This document shows positions 31,468 through 39,684 of a stretch of 64,000 bases of DNA, piece after piece; the stretch's first letter is position 1; every line of letters starts with the position of its first letter. Made by a program: the position numbers and the translations under genes. The notes beneath the pieces are model-generated. The model saw only the letters and a list, made by a program, of their open reading frames with translations. It was not told the origin of the DNA and made no database searches. Source of the DNA: Actinoplanes sp040639655 (lineage in GTDB: Bacteria > Actinomycetota > Actinomycetes > Mycobacteriales > Micromonosporaceae); contig NZ_JBFAAI010000040.1 in NCBI RefSeq assembly GCF_040639655.1, forward strand, positions 1 to 64,000. The letters run 5' to 3'.

Positions 31468-32661
31468 ATGACGATTCTTCCGGTCATCCCGATCAGTCCC
31501 GATCAACCCGACATCCTGCAGCCCGGGACGGTGAAAACACGCCGTCGCCCCAGCATGCCTCCGCGCCATCTGGCCGACCTCGACCTCGACGGCCGCAAGA
31601 GCGCCGTCGCGAGCCTGGGCGAGCCGGCGTTCCGTGCCAAGCAGCTTTCCACCCACTACTTCGGCCGCCTCGTGCGCGACGCCGCAGCGATGACCGACCT
31701 GCCGGCCGGTTCCCGTGACCGGCTCGCCGCCGAACTGCTGCCCACGCTGCTGACCCCGGTCCGGGAGCAGGCGTGCGACGACGGGGCGACCCGCAAGACA
31801 CTGTGGCGGCTGCACGACGGCGCGCTCGTGGAGAGCGTTCTGATGGGTTACCCCGACCGGGTGACGGCATGTGTCTCGAGCCAGGCCGGGTGCGGCATGG
31901 CGTGCCCGTTCTGCGCCACCGGCCAGCAGGGGCTGACCCGCAACCTGTCGGTGGCCGAGATCGTGGACCAGGTGGTGTATCTGGCCGGGGTGGCCGCGTC
32001 CGGTGCGGTGACCGGTTCGCCGCCGCGCCTGTCGCGCGTGGTCTTCATGGGCATGGGCGAGCCGTTGGCCAATTACCCGCGGGTGATCGACGCGGTCCGG
32101 CGGCTGACGAGCCCGGCTCCCGAGGGCCTGGGGCTCTCGCAACGGCACATCACGGTGTCCACGGTGGGTTTGGTGCCCGCTATGCGCCGGTTGATCGCTG
32201 AACAGCTCTCGGTGACTCTTGCGCTGTCACTTCACGCCCCCGATGATGATCTGCGCGATGAGCTTGTGCCCGTCAACCAGCGTTGGAAGGTGGCCGAGGT
32301 GCTCGATGCCGCGTTCGATTACGCGGCGCAGACCGGCCGTCGGGTTTCCATCGAATACGCCCTGATCAGGGATGTAAACGATCAGCCCTGGCGTGCCGAC
32401 CTGCTCGGCCGTCTTCTGAAAGGCAAGCTGGCCCATGTGAATCTCATCCCGCTGAACCCGACGCCGGGCAGCAAGTGGGATGCGAGCCCGAAGCCGGTCG
32501 AGCGCGAGTTCGTCCGCCGGTTGCAGGAGGCCGGTGTTTCGACGACGGTACGCGATACCCGGGGGCGGGAGATCGACGGCGCGTGCGGCCAGCTGGCCGC
32601 GGGTGAGCTGACGGACGCGAGCGCAGGGGGCGCCGCAGCCGACGCGGAGGTGGCACAGTGA
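31468..32661 (+). CDS. rlmN: Dual-specificity RNA methyltransferase RlmN
   Basis: A 397-residue radical SAM enzyme that methylates C2 of A2503 in 23S rRNA and of A37 in some tRNAs. The cluster ligands are Cys142, Cys146 and Cys149 in GCGMACPFCATG. VVFMGMGEPLANYP and ITVSTVGLVPAMRRL follow. The resolving cysteine is in TRGREIDGACGQLA near residue 376, and the other in CVSSQAG or the C-terminal region. The ATG is at 31468. It is next to cdsA as in many actinobacteria. Confidence 0.95.
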   Translation: MTILPVIPISPDQPDILQPGTVKTRRRPSMPPRHLADLDLDGRKSAVASLGEPAFRAKQLSTHYFGRLVRDAAAMTDLPAGSRDRLAAELLPTLLTPVREQACDDGATRKTLWRLHDGALVESVLMGYPDRVTACVSSQAGCGMACPFCATGQQGLTRNLSVAEIVDQVVYLAGVAASGAVTGSPPRLSRVVFMGMGEPLANYPRVIDAVRRLTSPAPEGLGLSQRHITVSTVGLVPAMRRLIAEQLSVTLALSLHAPDDDLRDELVPVNQRWKVAEVLDAAFDYAAQTGRRVSIEYALIRDVNDQPWRADLLGRLLKGKLAHVNLIPLNPTPGSKWDASPKPVEREFVRRLQEAGVSTTVRDTRGREIDGACGQLAAGELTDASAGGAAADAEVAQ

Positions 32662-32698
32662 CTGGGCTCAGGTCCCAGCGAGCGGAGTGGGAGACGTT

Positions 32699-33970
32699 GT
32701 GACGAGTCAGGGGCAGCGTTTCCGAAGGCGTGCGCTGCGGCGTGGCTACAAGGTCGACGAGGTCGACGCTTTCCTGGACCGGGTCGAGGCGACCCTGGCC
32801 GGCGAGCAGGTCGGCCCGCCGGTCGGCGCGCAGGAAGTGCACGACGTGGTCTTCCGGGTGCGGTTCGGCGGCTACGACGAGTGGCAGGTCGACCTGCACC
32901 TCGACCGGGTCGAGCGGCAGCTCGCCGAGTTCGAGGAGCGGGGTGGGCGCCCCGCACCGGACCCGATGCGTGACTCGATGCGCAGTGGCCTCACCGCGAC
33001 TCCGGCTTCCGGCCCGCCCGCGATGGGTCAGGGCCCGGGTCAGGGTTTCGACCGTGGCGGGTTCGACCGCGGCGGTTTCGGTCCGGGAGGGCCGGGCGGC
33101 CCGGGTGGCATGCAGGGTCAGCCTCCGCAGCCGCAGGGCTACCCGGGTCAGCCGCAGGGCTATCCCGGCCAGCCGCAGGGCGTGCCGGGCGGAATGGGCG
33201 CGGGGATGAACCCGGCTGCCCGGATGGCCTCGCCGCCGACCGAGCGGCTGCAGGCTCCGGTGCGCGACGACCGGATGATGCCGCCCCAGATCCCGCAGCG
33301 TCAGCCCCAGCAGCTGCCACCCGGCCCGGACCCGTACGGGCGCTATGACGAGCCGACCGGCTATGGCCAGCAGCAGCAGCAGCCGCCCTCACAGCTGCCA
33401 CAGCGTCCCGGTCCGCCGCCCGGTTACGACCCGAGCGGCTACGACCAGGGCGGTTACGACGGCTTCGAGGCCGGCCGGCACGGCAAGGCGGACATGACCG
33501 CCGAGATCCGGATGCCCGACCGGGACCCACGTGGTGGCTACGGCCAGCAGATGCCGGGCGCTCCGATGCCGGGCTCGCCGATGGCCATGCCGGGTTCTCC
33601 CATGCCGGGGGCGCCGATGAGCGGGCCGCCCTACGGCGGTGGTGGTGGCGGCTACGGCCAGCAGCCGCAGCAGCAACAGCAACAGCCGCAGCTCGGTCCG
33701 CCGCTGGGTGAGCCGGGTGGCGAGCTCTACCGGGTCGACCAGCTCCGCCGGACGTTCCAGCCACGCCGGTTCGGCAGCGGTTACGACCCGTCGCAGGTCG
33801 ACCGGCTGTTCGAGGGCATCCTGCAGGCCATGACGGGCCGCGGCCCGATGCCGGTGAACGAGAACGACCTCGACATGCTTCAGTTCGGCCTGGTGCCGAA
33901 CGGCTACTTCGAGGCCGAGGTCGACGCCGCGCTGCGCGAGGTGAAGGACATCCTGTTGCGCCGCCGGTGA
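32699..33970 (+). CDS. DivIVA-like protein with three degenerate repeats and a Gln/Pro-rich middle
   Basis: A 423-residue protein. Two copies of a DivIVA-like motif lie at the N-terminus: FRRRALRRGYKVDEVDAFLDRVEATL and VFRVRFGGYDEWQVDLHLDRVERQL. A third, FQPRRFGSGYDPSQVDRLFEGIL, lies near the C-terminus. They are separated by about 230 residues rich in Gly, Pro, Gln and Met (PQGYPGQPQGYPGQPQGV), presumably disordered. The long coiled coils of Wag31/DivIVA are missing. It likely binds at curved membrane or in a polar complex, but this is inference. GTG 32687 is an alternative start; GGGAG favours 32699. A strong terminator follows. Confidence 0.8.
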   Translation: MTSQGQRFRRRALRRGYKVDEVDAFLDRVEATLAGEQVGPPVGAQEVHDVVFRVRFGGYDEWQVDLHLDRVERQLAEFEERGGRPAPDPMRDSMRSGLTATPASGPPAMGQGPGQGFDRGGFDRGGFGPGGPGGPGGMQGQPPQPQGYPGQPQGYPGQPQGVPGGMGAGMNPAARMASPPTERLQAPVRDDRMMPPQIPQRQPQQLPPGPDPYGRYDEPTGYGQQQQQPPSQLPQRPGPPPGYDPSGYDQGGYDGFEAGRHGKADMTAEIRMPDRDPRGGYGQQMPGAPMPGSPMAMPGSPMPGAPMSGPPYGGGGGGYGQQPQQQQQQPQLGPPLGEPGGELYRVDQLRRTFQPRRFGSGYDPSQVDRLFEGILQAMTGRGPMPVNENDLDMLQFGLVPNGYFEAEVDAALREVKDILLRRR

Positions 33971-33980
33971 TCAGCACACG

Positions 33981-34009
33981 AAAAGAGGGGGCCGCCGGCC
34001 CCCTCTTTT
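33981..34009. terminator. Strong bidirectional intrinsic terminator
   Basis: AAAAGAGGGGGCC and GGCCCCCTCTTTT form a 13-bp perfect stem with a short CGC-type loop, and the T-tract on either strand is part of it. It lies between convergent genes (DivIVA-like and DUF2631) and serves both. Confidence 0.93.
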
Positions 34010-34022
34010 GCTTGACCCGGAG

Positions 34023-34262
34023 TTACTGGTCGTTGGGGCGCAGGCCACTGCGGCGCAGCACGGCGTCGCCGATGATGACGGCGACCAGGCCGATGGCGAT
34101 CACGACGAGCCACACCTTCTCGGTGTTGCCCTGCTGGTTACCCCAGAAGAAGAGCAGCATGATCGCGGCCGAGATGATCGCGCCCTTCTGAGCCCGCTTG
34201 CGGTTGCCGGGCTTCAGCTGGTCGGGCGCGTAGACCTCCTCGTGGTGTTCTTCCGCAGCCAC
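34023..34262 (-). CDS. DUF2631 small membrane protein
   Basis: A 79-residue protein. An acidic N-terminus (AAEEHHEEVYAPDQLKPGN) leads to two membrane segments, GAIISAAIMLLFFWGN and VWLVVIAIGLVAVIIGDAV, and a short basic tail. This pattern is DUF2631 of actinobacteria. The GTG at 34262 has AAGGGA seven bases upstream; the frame extends ten codons further. Function unknown. Convergent to the DivIVA-like gene across the terminator. Confidence 0.8.
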   Translation of the reverse strand: MAAEEHHEEVYAPDQLKPGNRKRAQKGAIISAAIMLLFFWGNQQGNTEKVWLVVIAIGLVAVIIGDAVLRRSGLRPNDQ

Positions 34263-34421
34263 GGTGGCGTCCCTTCTGATCAGTGTGTCCAAGCAGATGA
34301 TGAATCGGAAAACAGTCTGTCACGGGGGTGACGGGCACAACGCGGCAACCCGGCTGTACTTTCGATGCGGTCACAAAGCCGCAAGACGCGGCCACGAAGC
34401 CGCAAGCAGAGGAGCGATCAA

Positions 34422-35972
34422 GTGCGGATCACGGGCACCGGCCATGCGAGCATGCGGATCGACACCGCTGCCGGCAGCATTCTGTGCGATCCGTGGGTGA
34501 ATCCGGCGTATTTCGCCTCATGGTTCCCGTTCCCGGACAACTCCCAGCTCGACTGGGAGACGCTTGGTGACGTCGACTACCTGTACGTCTCCCACCTGCA
34601 CCGGGACCACTTCGACGCGGAGCACCTGAAGAGGTTCATCAGCAAGAAGGCGACCGTCCTGCTGCCGGAGTACCCGACCTCCCAGCTCGAGGACGAGCTG
34701 CGGGCGCTCGGTTTCACCAGCTTCCTGCGGACGAAGTCGGACGAGGTGCACGAGCTCGACGGCGGCCTGAAGGTGATGATCCAGGCGCTGATCAGCCCGA
34801 CCGACGGCCCGATCGGTGACTCGTCGCTCTGGGTCGAGTACGACGGCATCCGCGTCCTGAACCAGAACGACGCCCGTCCCGCCGACCTGACCCGGTTCAA
34901 CGAGCTGGGCCACGTCCACGCGCACATGCTGCAGTTCTCCGGCGCCATCTGGTACCCGATGGTCTACGAACTGCCGGAGAACGCGAAGACCGCGTTCGGC
35001 AAGCAGAAGCGGGAACGGCAGTTCGACCGCACCTGGCGCTACATCGACGACCTGAAGGCCGATTTCGTCTTCCCGATCGCCGGCCCGCCGTGCTTCCTCG
35101 ACGAGGAGCTGTGGCAGTTCAACGACATCCACGGCGACGAGGGCAACATCTTCCCCGACCAGTCGGTGTTCCTGACGGAGTACGCGAAGGTCGGCGGTAC
35201 CAACGCGGTCGTCCAGCTGCCGGGCAGTGTGACCGAGCTGACCGACGGCGGCACCAGGCAGACGACGACGCATCCGACGCCGGTCGACGAGTTCTTCGCC
35301 AACAAGAAGGCGCACCTGGAGGAGATGCGGGACCGCAAGCGCCCCATCATCGAGGCGGAGAAGGCGTCCTGGCGGCACCCGGAGATCGACGTCCTCAAGG
35401 AGCTGAAGAAGCGGATCGAGCCGCTGCTCGAGGAGTCGCTCTACATGGCCAAGGGCGTCGGCGGCCCGGTCCGGTTCGACCTGGTCTCCTACGACGGCGA
35501 CGAGGTCGAGTCGATCGTGGTGGACTTCCCGGGCAAGCAGGTCCGGGCGTACGCCGACGAGAAGGTGCGCTACCGCTTCCGTACCCAGCGGGAATTGATC
35601 GAGCACCTCATCTTCATCGACGAGGGTGACTGGGTGAACTCGCTGTTCCTGTCCTGCCGCTTCTCCGCGGCCCGGATCGGCCAGTACAACGAGTTCGTCT
35701 ACGCCTTCTTCAAGTGCCTCTCCGAGGAGCGCCTGCAGTACGCCGAAGGCTGGTACGACGAGCACGAGAAGGCCGTCGACGCCGAGGACATCCAGTTCGG
35801 CGACTGGACCGTGCAGCGACGTTGCCCCCACCTGAAGGCCGACCTGTCCCGGTTCGGCATCGTCGAGGGCAACGTGCTGACCTGCCAGTTGCACGGCTGG
35901 AAGTTCGACCTGCCCAGTGGCCGCTGCCTCACCGGCGTCGGCCACAAGATCAGGGCGACCCGGAACGACTAG
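34422..35972 (+). CDS. Metallo-beta-lactamase-fold hydrolase fused to a Rieske [2Fe-2S] domain
   Basis: A 516-residue two-domain protein. The N-terminal MBL-like domain has the metal motif HLHRDH (residues 58-63) in YVSHLHRDHFD, and LWVEYDGIRVLNQNDA, as in UlaG/NAPE-PLD-like enzymes. A roughly 200-residue helical middle (KKAHLEEMRDRKRPII, KKRIEPLLEESLYMA) is unassigned. The C-terminus is a Rieske cluster domain: Cys468, His470 and Cys488, His491 in RRCPHL and TCQLHGW. CMP-sialic acid hydroxylase also combines both folds but in the reverse order. The GTG has GAGGAG upstream. The substrate is unknown; electrons presumably come from a ferredoxin system. Its stop overlaps the stop of the flavoprotein by 4 bp. 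Confidence 0.88.
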   Translation: MRITGTGHASMRIDTAAGSILCDPWVNPAYFASWFPFPDNSQLDWETLGDVDYLYVSHLHRDHFDAEHLKRFISKKATVLLPEYPTSQLEDELRALGFTSFLRTKSDEVHELDGGLKVMIQALISPTDGPIGDSSLWVEYDGIRVLNQNDARPADLTRFNELGHVHAHMLQFSGAIWYPMVYELPENAKTAFGKQKRERQFDRTWRYIDDLKADFVFPIAGPPCFLDEELWQFNDIHGDEGNIFPDQSVFLTEYAKVGGTNAVVQLPGSVTELTDGGTRQTTTHPTPVDEFFANKKAHLEEMRDRKRPIIEAEKASWRHPEIDVLKELKKRIEPLLEESLYMAKGVGGPVRFDLVSYDGDEVESIVVDFPGKQVRAYADEKVRYRFRTQRELIEHLIFIDEGDWVNSLFLSCRFSAARIGQYNEFVYAFFKCLSEERLQYAEGWYDEHEKAVDAEDIQFGDWTVQRRCPHLKADLSRFGIVEGNVLTCQLHGWKFDLPSGRCLTGVGHKIRATRND

Positions 35973-37522
35973 GTCGCCAGGTCCTTGAGGATGCGGCGGG
36001 CCGCGTTGTGGCCCGCCGCTCCGATCACGCTGCCGGCCGGGTGCGCCCCGGCCGACCCGTGGTACAGCCCGTCCAGTCCGGTGAAGTACGGCATCCGCTT
36101 GTCGAACGCGACCGTGTTGTCGACGTGGTGGATGTGACCGCCGGTGATCCCGAAATGCCTCTCGATGCCCGGGGGAGTGAGCGGGAACACGTCCGCGACC
36201 AGGTCCGAGGTGCCGGGCGCGTACCGGTCGCAGAGGGCGAGCAGCCTGTCGACGTACGCCGGAAGCTCCTGATCCCAGGAGGAACCGGCCGGCTCGAACG
36301 GCACCGACTGCACGAACAACGCCGAGGAATGGTGTCCGGCGTCGTCGCGAAGCGACGGGTCGACGGTGGTGTGCAGGTACCACTCGATGGTCGGCTCGGC
36401 CGGCAGGACACCGGCCTGGACGTCCGCCCACATCCGCCGCAGGTTGGTCATCGGCGATCCCTCGCCGGGCAGCAGATGAATGGTCGAACCGAACGGCGAC
36501 GGCGCATCGGCCGGCAGGCAGTCGAATCGCGGCAGGTCACGCAGCGCGAGGTTGACCTTGAGCGTGCTGCCGGGCCGCTTGACGGCGGCCATGCGCTCGG
36601 TCAAGGCGGCGGGCAGAGAACCTTCCGGAACAAGACCCATCAGCTGGTACGGGTCACAGCCGCCGAGGACGACCTTGGCCGAGACACTCCGCCCGTCGGC
36701 GAGCACCACGCCACTGGCCGCGCCGCCGTCGACGGTCACCGCGGTCACCCGGGCATCGGTGAAGATCCGCGCCCCGGCGGCCCGTGCCGCGTCGGCGAAG
36801 GTCCGGGACACGGTGCCCATCCCGCCCTCGGCGATCAGCCAGGTCCCGTCCGAGCCCGGCAGCCGGCACATGTTGTGCACCAGGAAGTTGTGCCCGGTAC
36901 CCGGATCGTCCGGCCCCGCGTTCAGCCCGGACAGGCCGTCGGTGACCGCGTACATCGCCACCAGCAGCTCGCTGGCGAACCCGAACCGGGCCAGGTAGTC
37001 GGCGACCGAGCCGCGTACCAGATCAAGGAAGGTGCTCTGCAGCTGCGGCCGGATGTGCCGGTCGGCGATCTCCTCGACCGGCGCGGGTTCCTCCAGCCAG
37101 GCGGGCGCCAGGTCGGCGCGGATCGCCCCGATCTCGATGGCCAGGGTCTCGTCGGCGATCGCGTCACGCTCACTGAGTTGCGCCCGGTTGGCACGGGCGT
37201 CACTGCCGAACAGCAGGTACGGGGAACCGGCCCCGGCACCGGGCAGGAAGTAATGCGGATCGCGCCGCAGGGTGGGGATGTCCACGTCGAGCGTCCGCAG
37301 CAGCTCGGGCGGCATCAGCCCGAGCAGGTAGGACCCGGTGGACTGGCCGAGGCCGGGAACCTTGGGAAACGGGTGTTCGGTGCGGGTGGCGCCGCCGATC
37401 ACACCGGCGGCCTCGAGCACGACGACGTCGAGGCCGGCACGGGCGAGCAGGATCGCGGAGACGAGAGCGTTGTGACCGGCTCCGATGATCACCACGTCGG
37501 CACGGTCCGGGATGGGGGTCAT
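35969..37522 (-). CDS. Phytoene-desaturase-like FAD-dependent oxidoreductase (PYROXD2-type)
   Basis: A 517-residue flavoprotein. The dinucleotide-binding motif is VVIIGAGHNALVSAILLARAGLDVVVLEA at residues 10-38, and the family C-terminal signature is GLYHGSAGAHPAGSVIGAAGHNAA. The middle contains EGGMGTVSRTFADAARAAGARIF. It resembles the CrtI/PYROXD2 branch; no carotenoid synthesis genes lie near, so carotenoid desaturation is doubtful. It ends convergently with the MBL-Rieske gene, and the overlap prevents a terminator between them. Confidence 0.88.
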   Translation of the reverse strand: MTPIPDRADVVIIGAGHNALVSAILLARAGLDVVVLEAAGVIGGATRTEHPFPKVPGLGQSTGSYLLGLMPPELLRTLDVDIPTLRRDPHYFLPGAGAGSPYLLFGSDARANRAQLSERDAIADETLAIEIGAIRADLAPAWLEEPAPVEEIADRHIRPQLQSTFLDLVRGSVADYLARFGFASELLVAMYAVTDGLSGLNAGPDDPGTGHNFLVHNMCRLPGSDGTWLIAEGGMGTVSRTFADAARAAGARIFTDARVTAVTVDGGAASGVVLADGRSVSAKVVLGGCDPYQLMGLVPEGSLPAALTERMAAVKRPGSTLKVNLALRDLPRFDCLPADAPSPFGSTIHLLPGEGSPMTNLRRMWADVQAGVLPAEPTIEWYLHTTVDPSLRDDAGHHSSALFVQSVPFEPAGSSWDQELPAYVDRLLALCDRYAPGTSDLVADVFPLTPPGIERHFGITGGHIHHVDNTVAFDKRMPYFTGLDGLYHGSAGAHPAGSVIGAAGHNAARRILKDLAT

Positions 37523-37539
37523 GGTTCGCGAGGTTACCT

Positions 37540-38361
37540 CTAGGCCTCCTCCGGTGACCTCGCCGAATCATCCGATAAATGCGTCTCGACGGCCCGGGTC
37601 GCCGCGAAACCGGCGAGCAGCACCACATGGAACAGGTAGAGCCAGAAGCCGATCGCCACCACCGCACCGACCTCGGTGAACCCGCCGAAGGGCACCCCCA
37701 GGTCCAGGGGCAGCGAGGAGAAGAGCACAAATCCGTGCAGGAACCCGGACAGGTTCGCGGCGGTGAAGGAACCGATCAGCGTGGTGAGCAGCCACGGCGG
37801 GCGGCCGGGCGCGACGTACCGGAACACCCAGATCACCACCGGGGTGAGCAGCAGCCAGACGGCCAGGAAGGAGAGCACCACCCCGAGCACCGCCGACCAG
37901 CCGCCACGCAGCCACAGGCGGCTCGTGGTGGGCAGGGCCAGCAGCAGTGACAGCAGCAGCGCCGGCGTGGCGGCGAGCAGCGGCAGCCAGAGGATCCGGC
38001 CCCGCCAGCCGACCAGCTTCTCGCCGGGGCGGGCGATCGACGCGAACGCCCGGCGCAGGCCCTCGCCGTACAGGGTGGCGGGCAGGAGGCTCGCCAGCGC
38101 GAGAACGGGAGTCAGGTTCAGTCCGGCCTCGATGAGCGCGCCGAGTGCCCGGGGCGCCCCGATCTCGTCCGGCAGCGCGGCCAGTGTCCGGCCGGTCAGG
38201 TCCCGTACCCGCTCCGCACCCACCGCCAGACCGGTGATCCAGATCGCCAGCAGCGCGACCGGGACCACCGCGATGCCGCTGTAGAAGGTGATCGCGGCCG
38301 CGTGCAGCGCGACGTCCTTGCCGCGCAGTGGCCGGAACAGAGCGGAGATCTTCGATCGCAC
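37540..38361 (-). CDS. YihY/BrkB-like membrane protein
   Basis: A 273-residue polytopic membrane protein of the YihY/BrkB family (formerly called RNase BN). It begins VALHAAAITFYSGIAVVPVALLAIWITG, has ILWLPLLAATPALLLSLLLALP, SAVLGVVLSFLAVWLLLTPVV and FGGFTEVGAVVAIGFWLYLFHVVLLAG, giving five or six segments. Members are linked to envelope integrity; the transport role is not established. It lies 17 bp upstream of the flavoprotein and may be cotranscribed with it. Confidence 0.85.
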   Translation of the reverse strand: MRSKISALFRPLRGKDVALHAAAITFYSGIAVVPVALLAIWITGLAVGAERVRDLTGRTLAALPDEIGAPRALGALIEAGLNLTPVLALASLLPATLYGEGLRRAFASIARPGEKLVGWRGRILWLPLLAATPALLLSLLLALPTTSRLWLRGGWSAVLGVVLSFLAVWLLLTPVVIWVFRYVAPGRPPWLLTTLIGSFTAANLSGFLHGFVLFSSLPLDLGVPFGGFTEVGAVVAIGFWLYLFHVVLLAGFAATRAVETHLSDDSARSPEEA

Positions 38362-38484
38362 TCCGCATGGTTACCCCGTAGTGCCCTCGCCGTCACCCGG
38401 ATGCCGATCCCGTGATGTCCGGCACCCGGCGCGCCTCCCGGCCTGACGGCGACGCCGGCCCGGCCGTCCGGGAAGATGGGCGGC

Positions 38485-39684
38485 ATGCGAGACCTCGTTC
38501 TGCTCGGTTCGACCGGGTCCATCGGCACCCAGGCCATCGACATAGTCCGGCGCAACCCGGACCGGTTCCGGGTGGTGGCGCTGGGCGCGGGTGGCGGCAA
38601 CGTCGAACTGCTCGCCGCCCAGGCCCTCGAGCTGGGCGTCGACGTGGTCGGCGTGGCCCGTTCCTCGGTGACCCAGGACCTCCAGCTCGCCTTCTACGCC
38701 CAGGCGCAGAAGCGCGGATGGGCCACCGGCGACTTCAAACTGCCCAAGATCGTGGCTGGGCCGGAGGCGATGACCGAGCTCGCCCGGTGGCCCTGTGACG
38801 TGGTCCTCAACGGGGTGGTCGGCAGCCTGGGCCTCGCCCCGACGCTCGCGGCCCTGCAGGAGGGCCGCATCCTGGCCCTGGCCAACAAGGAGTCCCTGGT
38901 CGCCGGTGGCCCGCTGGTCCGGCGGATCGCCAAGGCGGGGCAGATCGTCCCGGTCGACTCCGAGCACTCGGCGCTGGCCCAGTGCCTGCGCGGCGGCACG
39001 GCAGCCGAGGTTCGGCGGCTGGTGCTGACGGCGAGCGGCGGGGCGTTCCGCGGCCGCCGGCGCGAGGAGTTGGCGAACGTCACACCGGAGGAGGCACTCA
39101 AGCACCCCACCTGGGACATGGGGCCGGTCGTCACGATCAACTCGGCCACCATGGTGAACAAGGCACTCGAGGTGATCGAGGCCCACGAGCTGTTCGGGGT
39201 GCCGTACGACGACATCGAGGTGATGGTCCACCCCCAGTCGGTGCTGCACTCGCTTGTCGAGTTCACCGACGGATCGACCCTGGCCCAGGCCAGCCCGCCG
39301 GACATGCGCCTGCCGATCGCGCTGGCCCTGGCCTGGCCGGAGCGGGTGCCGGCGGCGGCGGCCGCGGTGGACTGGACGAGTGCGCACAACTGGGAGTTGC
39401 GGCCGCTGGACGACGAGGCGTTCCCGGCCGTCCGGCTGGCGAAGGAGGCCGGTCGTGCCGGGCGGTGCCTTCCGGCCGTGTACAACGCCGCCAACGAGGA
39501 GTGTGTGGCCGCTTTCGTCTCGGGTCGGCTACCTTTTCTGGGCATCGTCGACACGCTGGAACAGGTGCTGGCGGCGGCCCCGGATTTCGCGGAGCCGGGT
39601 ACCGTCGATGACGTGCTTGCCGCCGAAGCGTGGGCGCGTGCCCAGGCACAACGGACAATCGAGACTGTGGCTGAAGGAGCCTGA
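38485..39684 (+). CDS. dxr: 1-deoxy-D-xylulose 5-phosphate reductoisomerase
   Basis: A 399-residue NADPH-dependent enzyme converting DXP to MEP, the second step of the non-mevalonate isoprenoid pathway. The Rossmann start is RDLVLLGSTGSIGTQAIDIV; LANKESLVAGG, VDSEHSALAQCL, LTASGGAFRG and WDMGPVVTINSATMVNKALEVIEAH carry the substrate and metal ligands. The start ATG at 38485 is favoured by GGAAGATGGG; ATG 38476 lies nine bases earlier. The stop overlaps the rseP start (TGATG), so the two are coupled. Confidence 0.97.
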   Translation: MRDLVLLGSTGSIGTQAIDIVRRNPDRFRVVALGAGGGNVELLAAQALELGVDVVGVARSSVTQDLQLAFYAQAQKRGWATGDFKLPKIVAGPEAMTELARWPCDVVLNGVVGSLGLAPTLAALQEGRILALANKESLVAGGPLVRRIAKAGQIVPVDSEHSALAQCLRGGTAAEVRRLVLTASGGAFRGRRREELANVTPEEALKHPTWDMGPVVTINSATMVNKALEVIEAHELFGVPYDDIEVMVHPQSVLHSLVEFTDGSTLAQASPPDMRLPIALALAWPERVPAAAAAVDWTSAHNWELRPLDDEAFPAVRLAKEAGRAGRCLPAVYNAANEECVAAFVSGRLPFLGIVDTLEQVLAAAPDFAEPGTVDDVLAAEAWARAQAQRTIETVAEGA

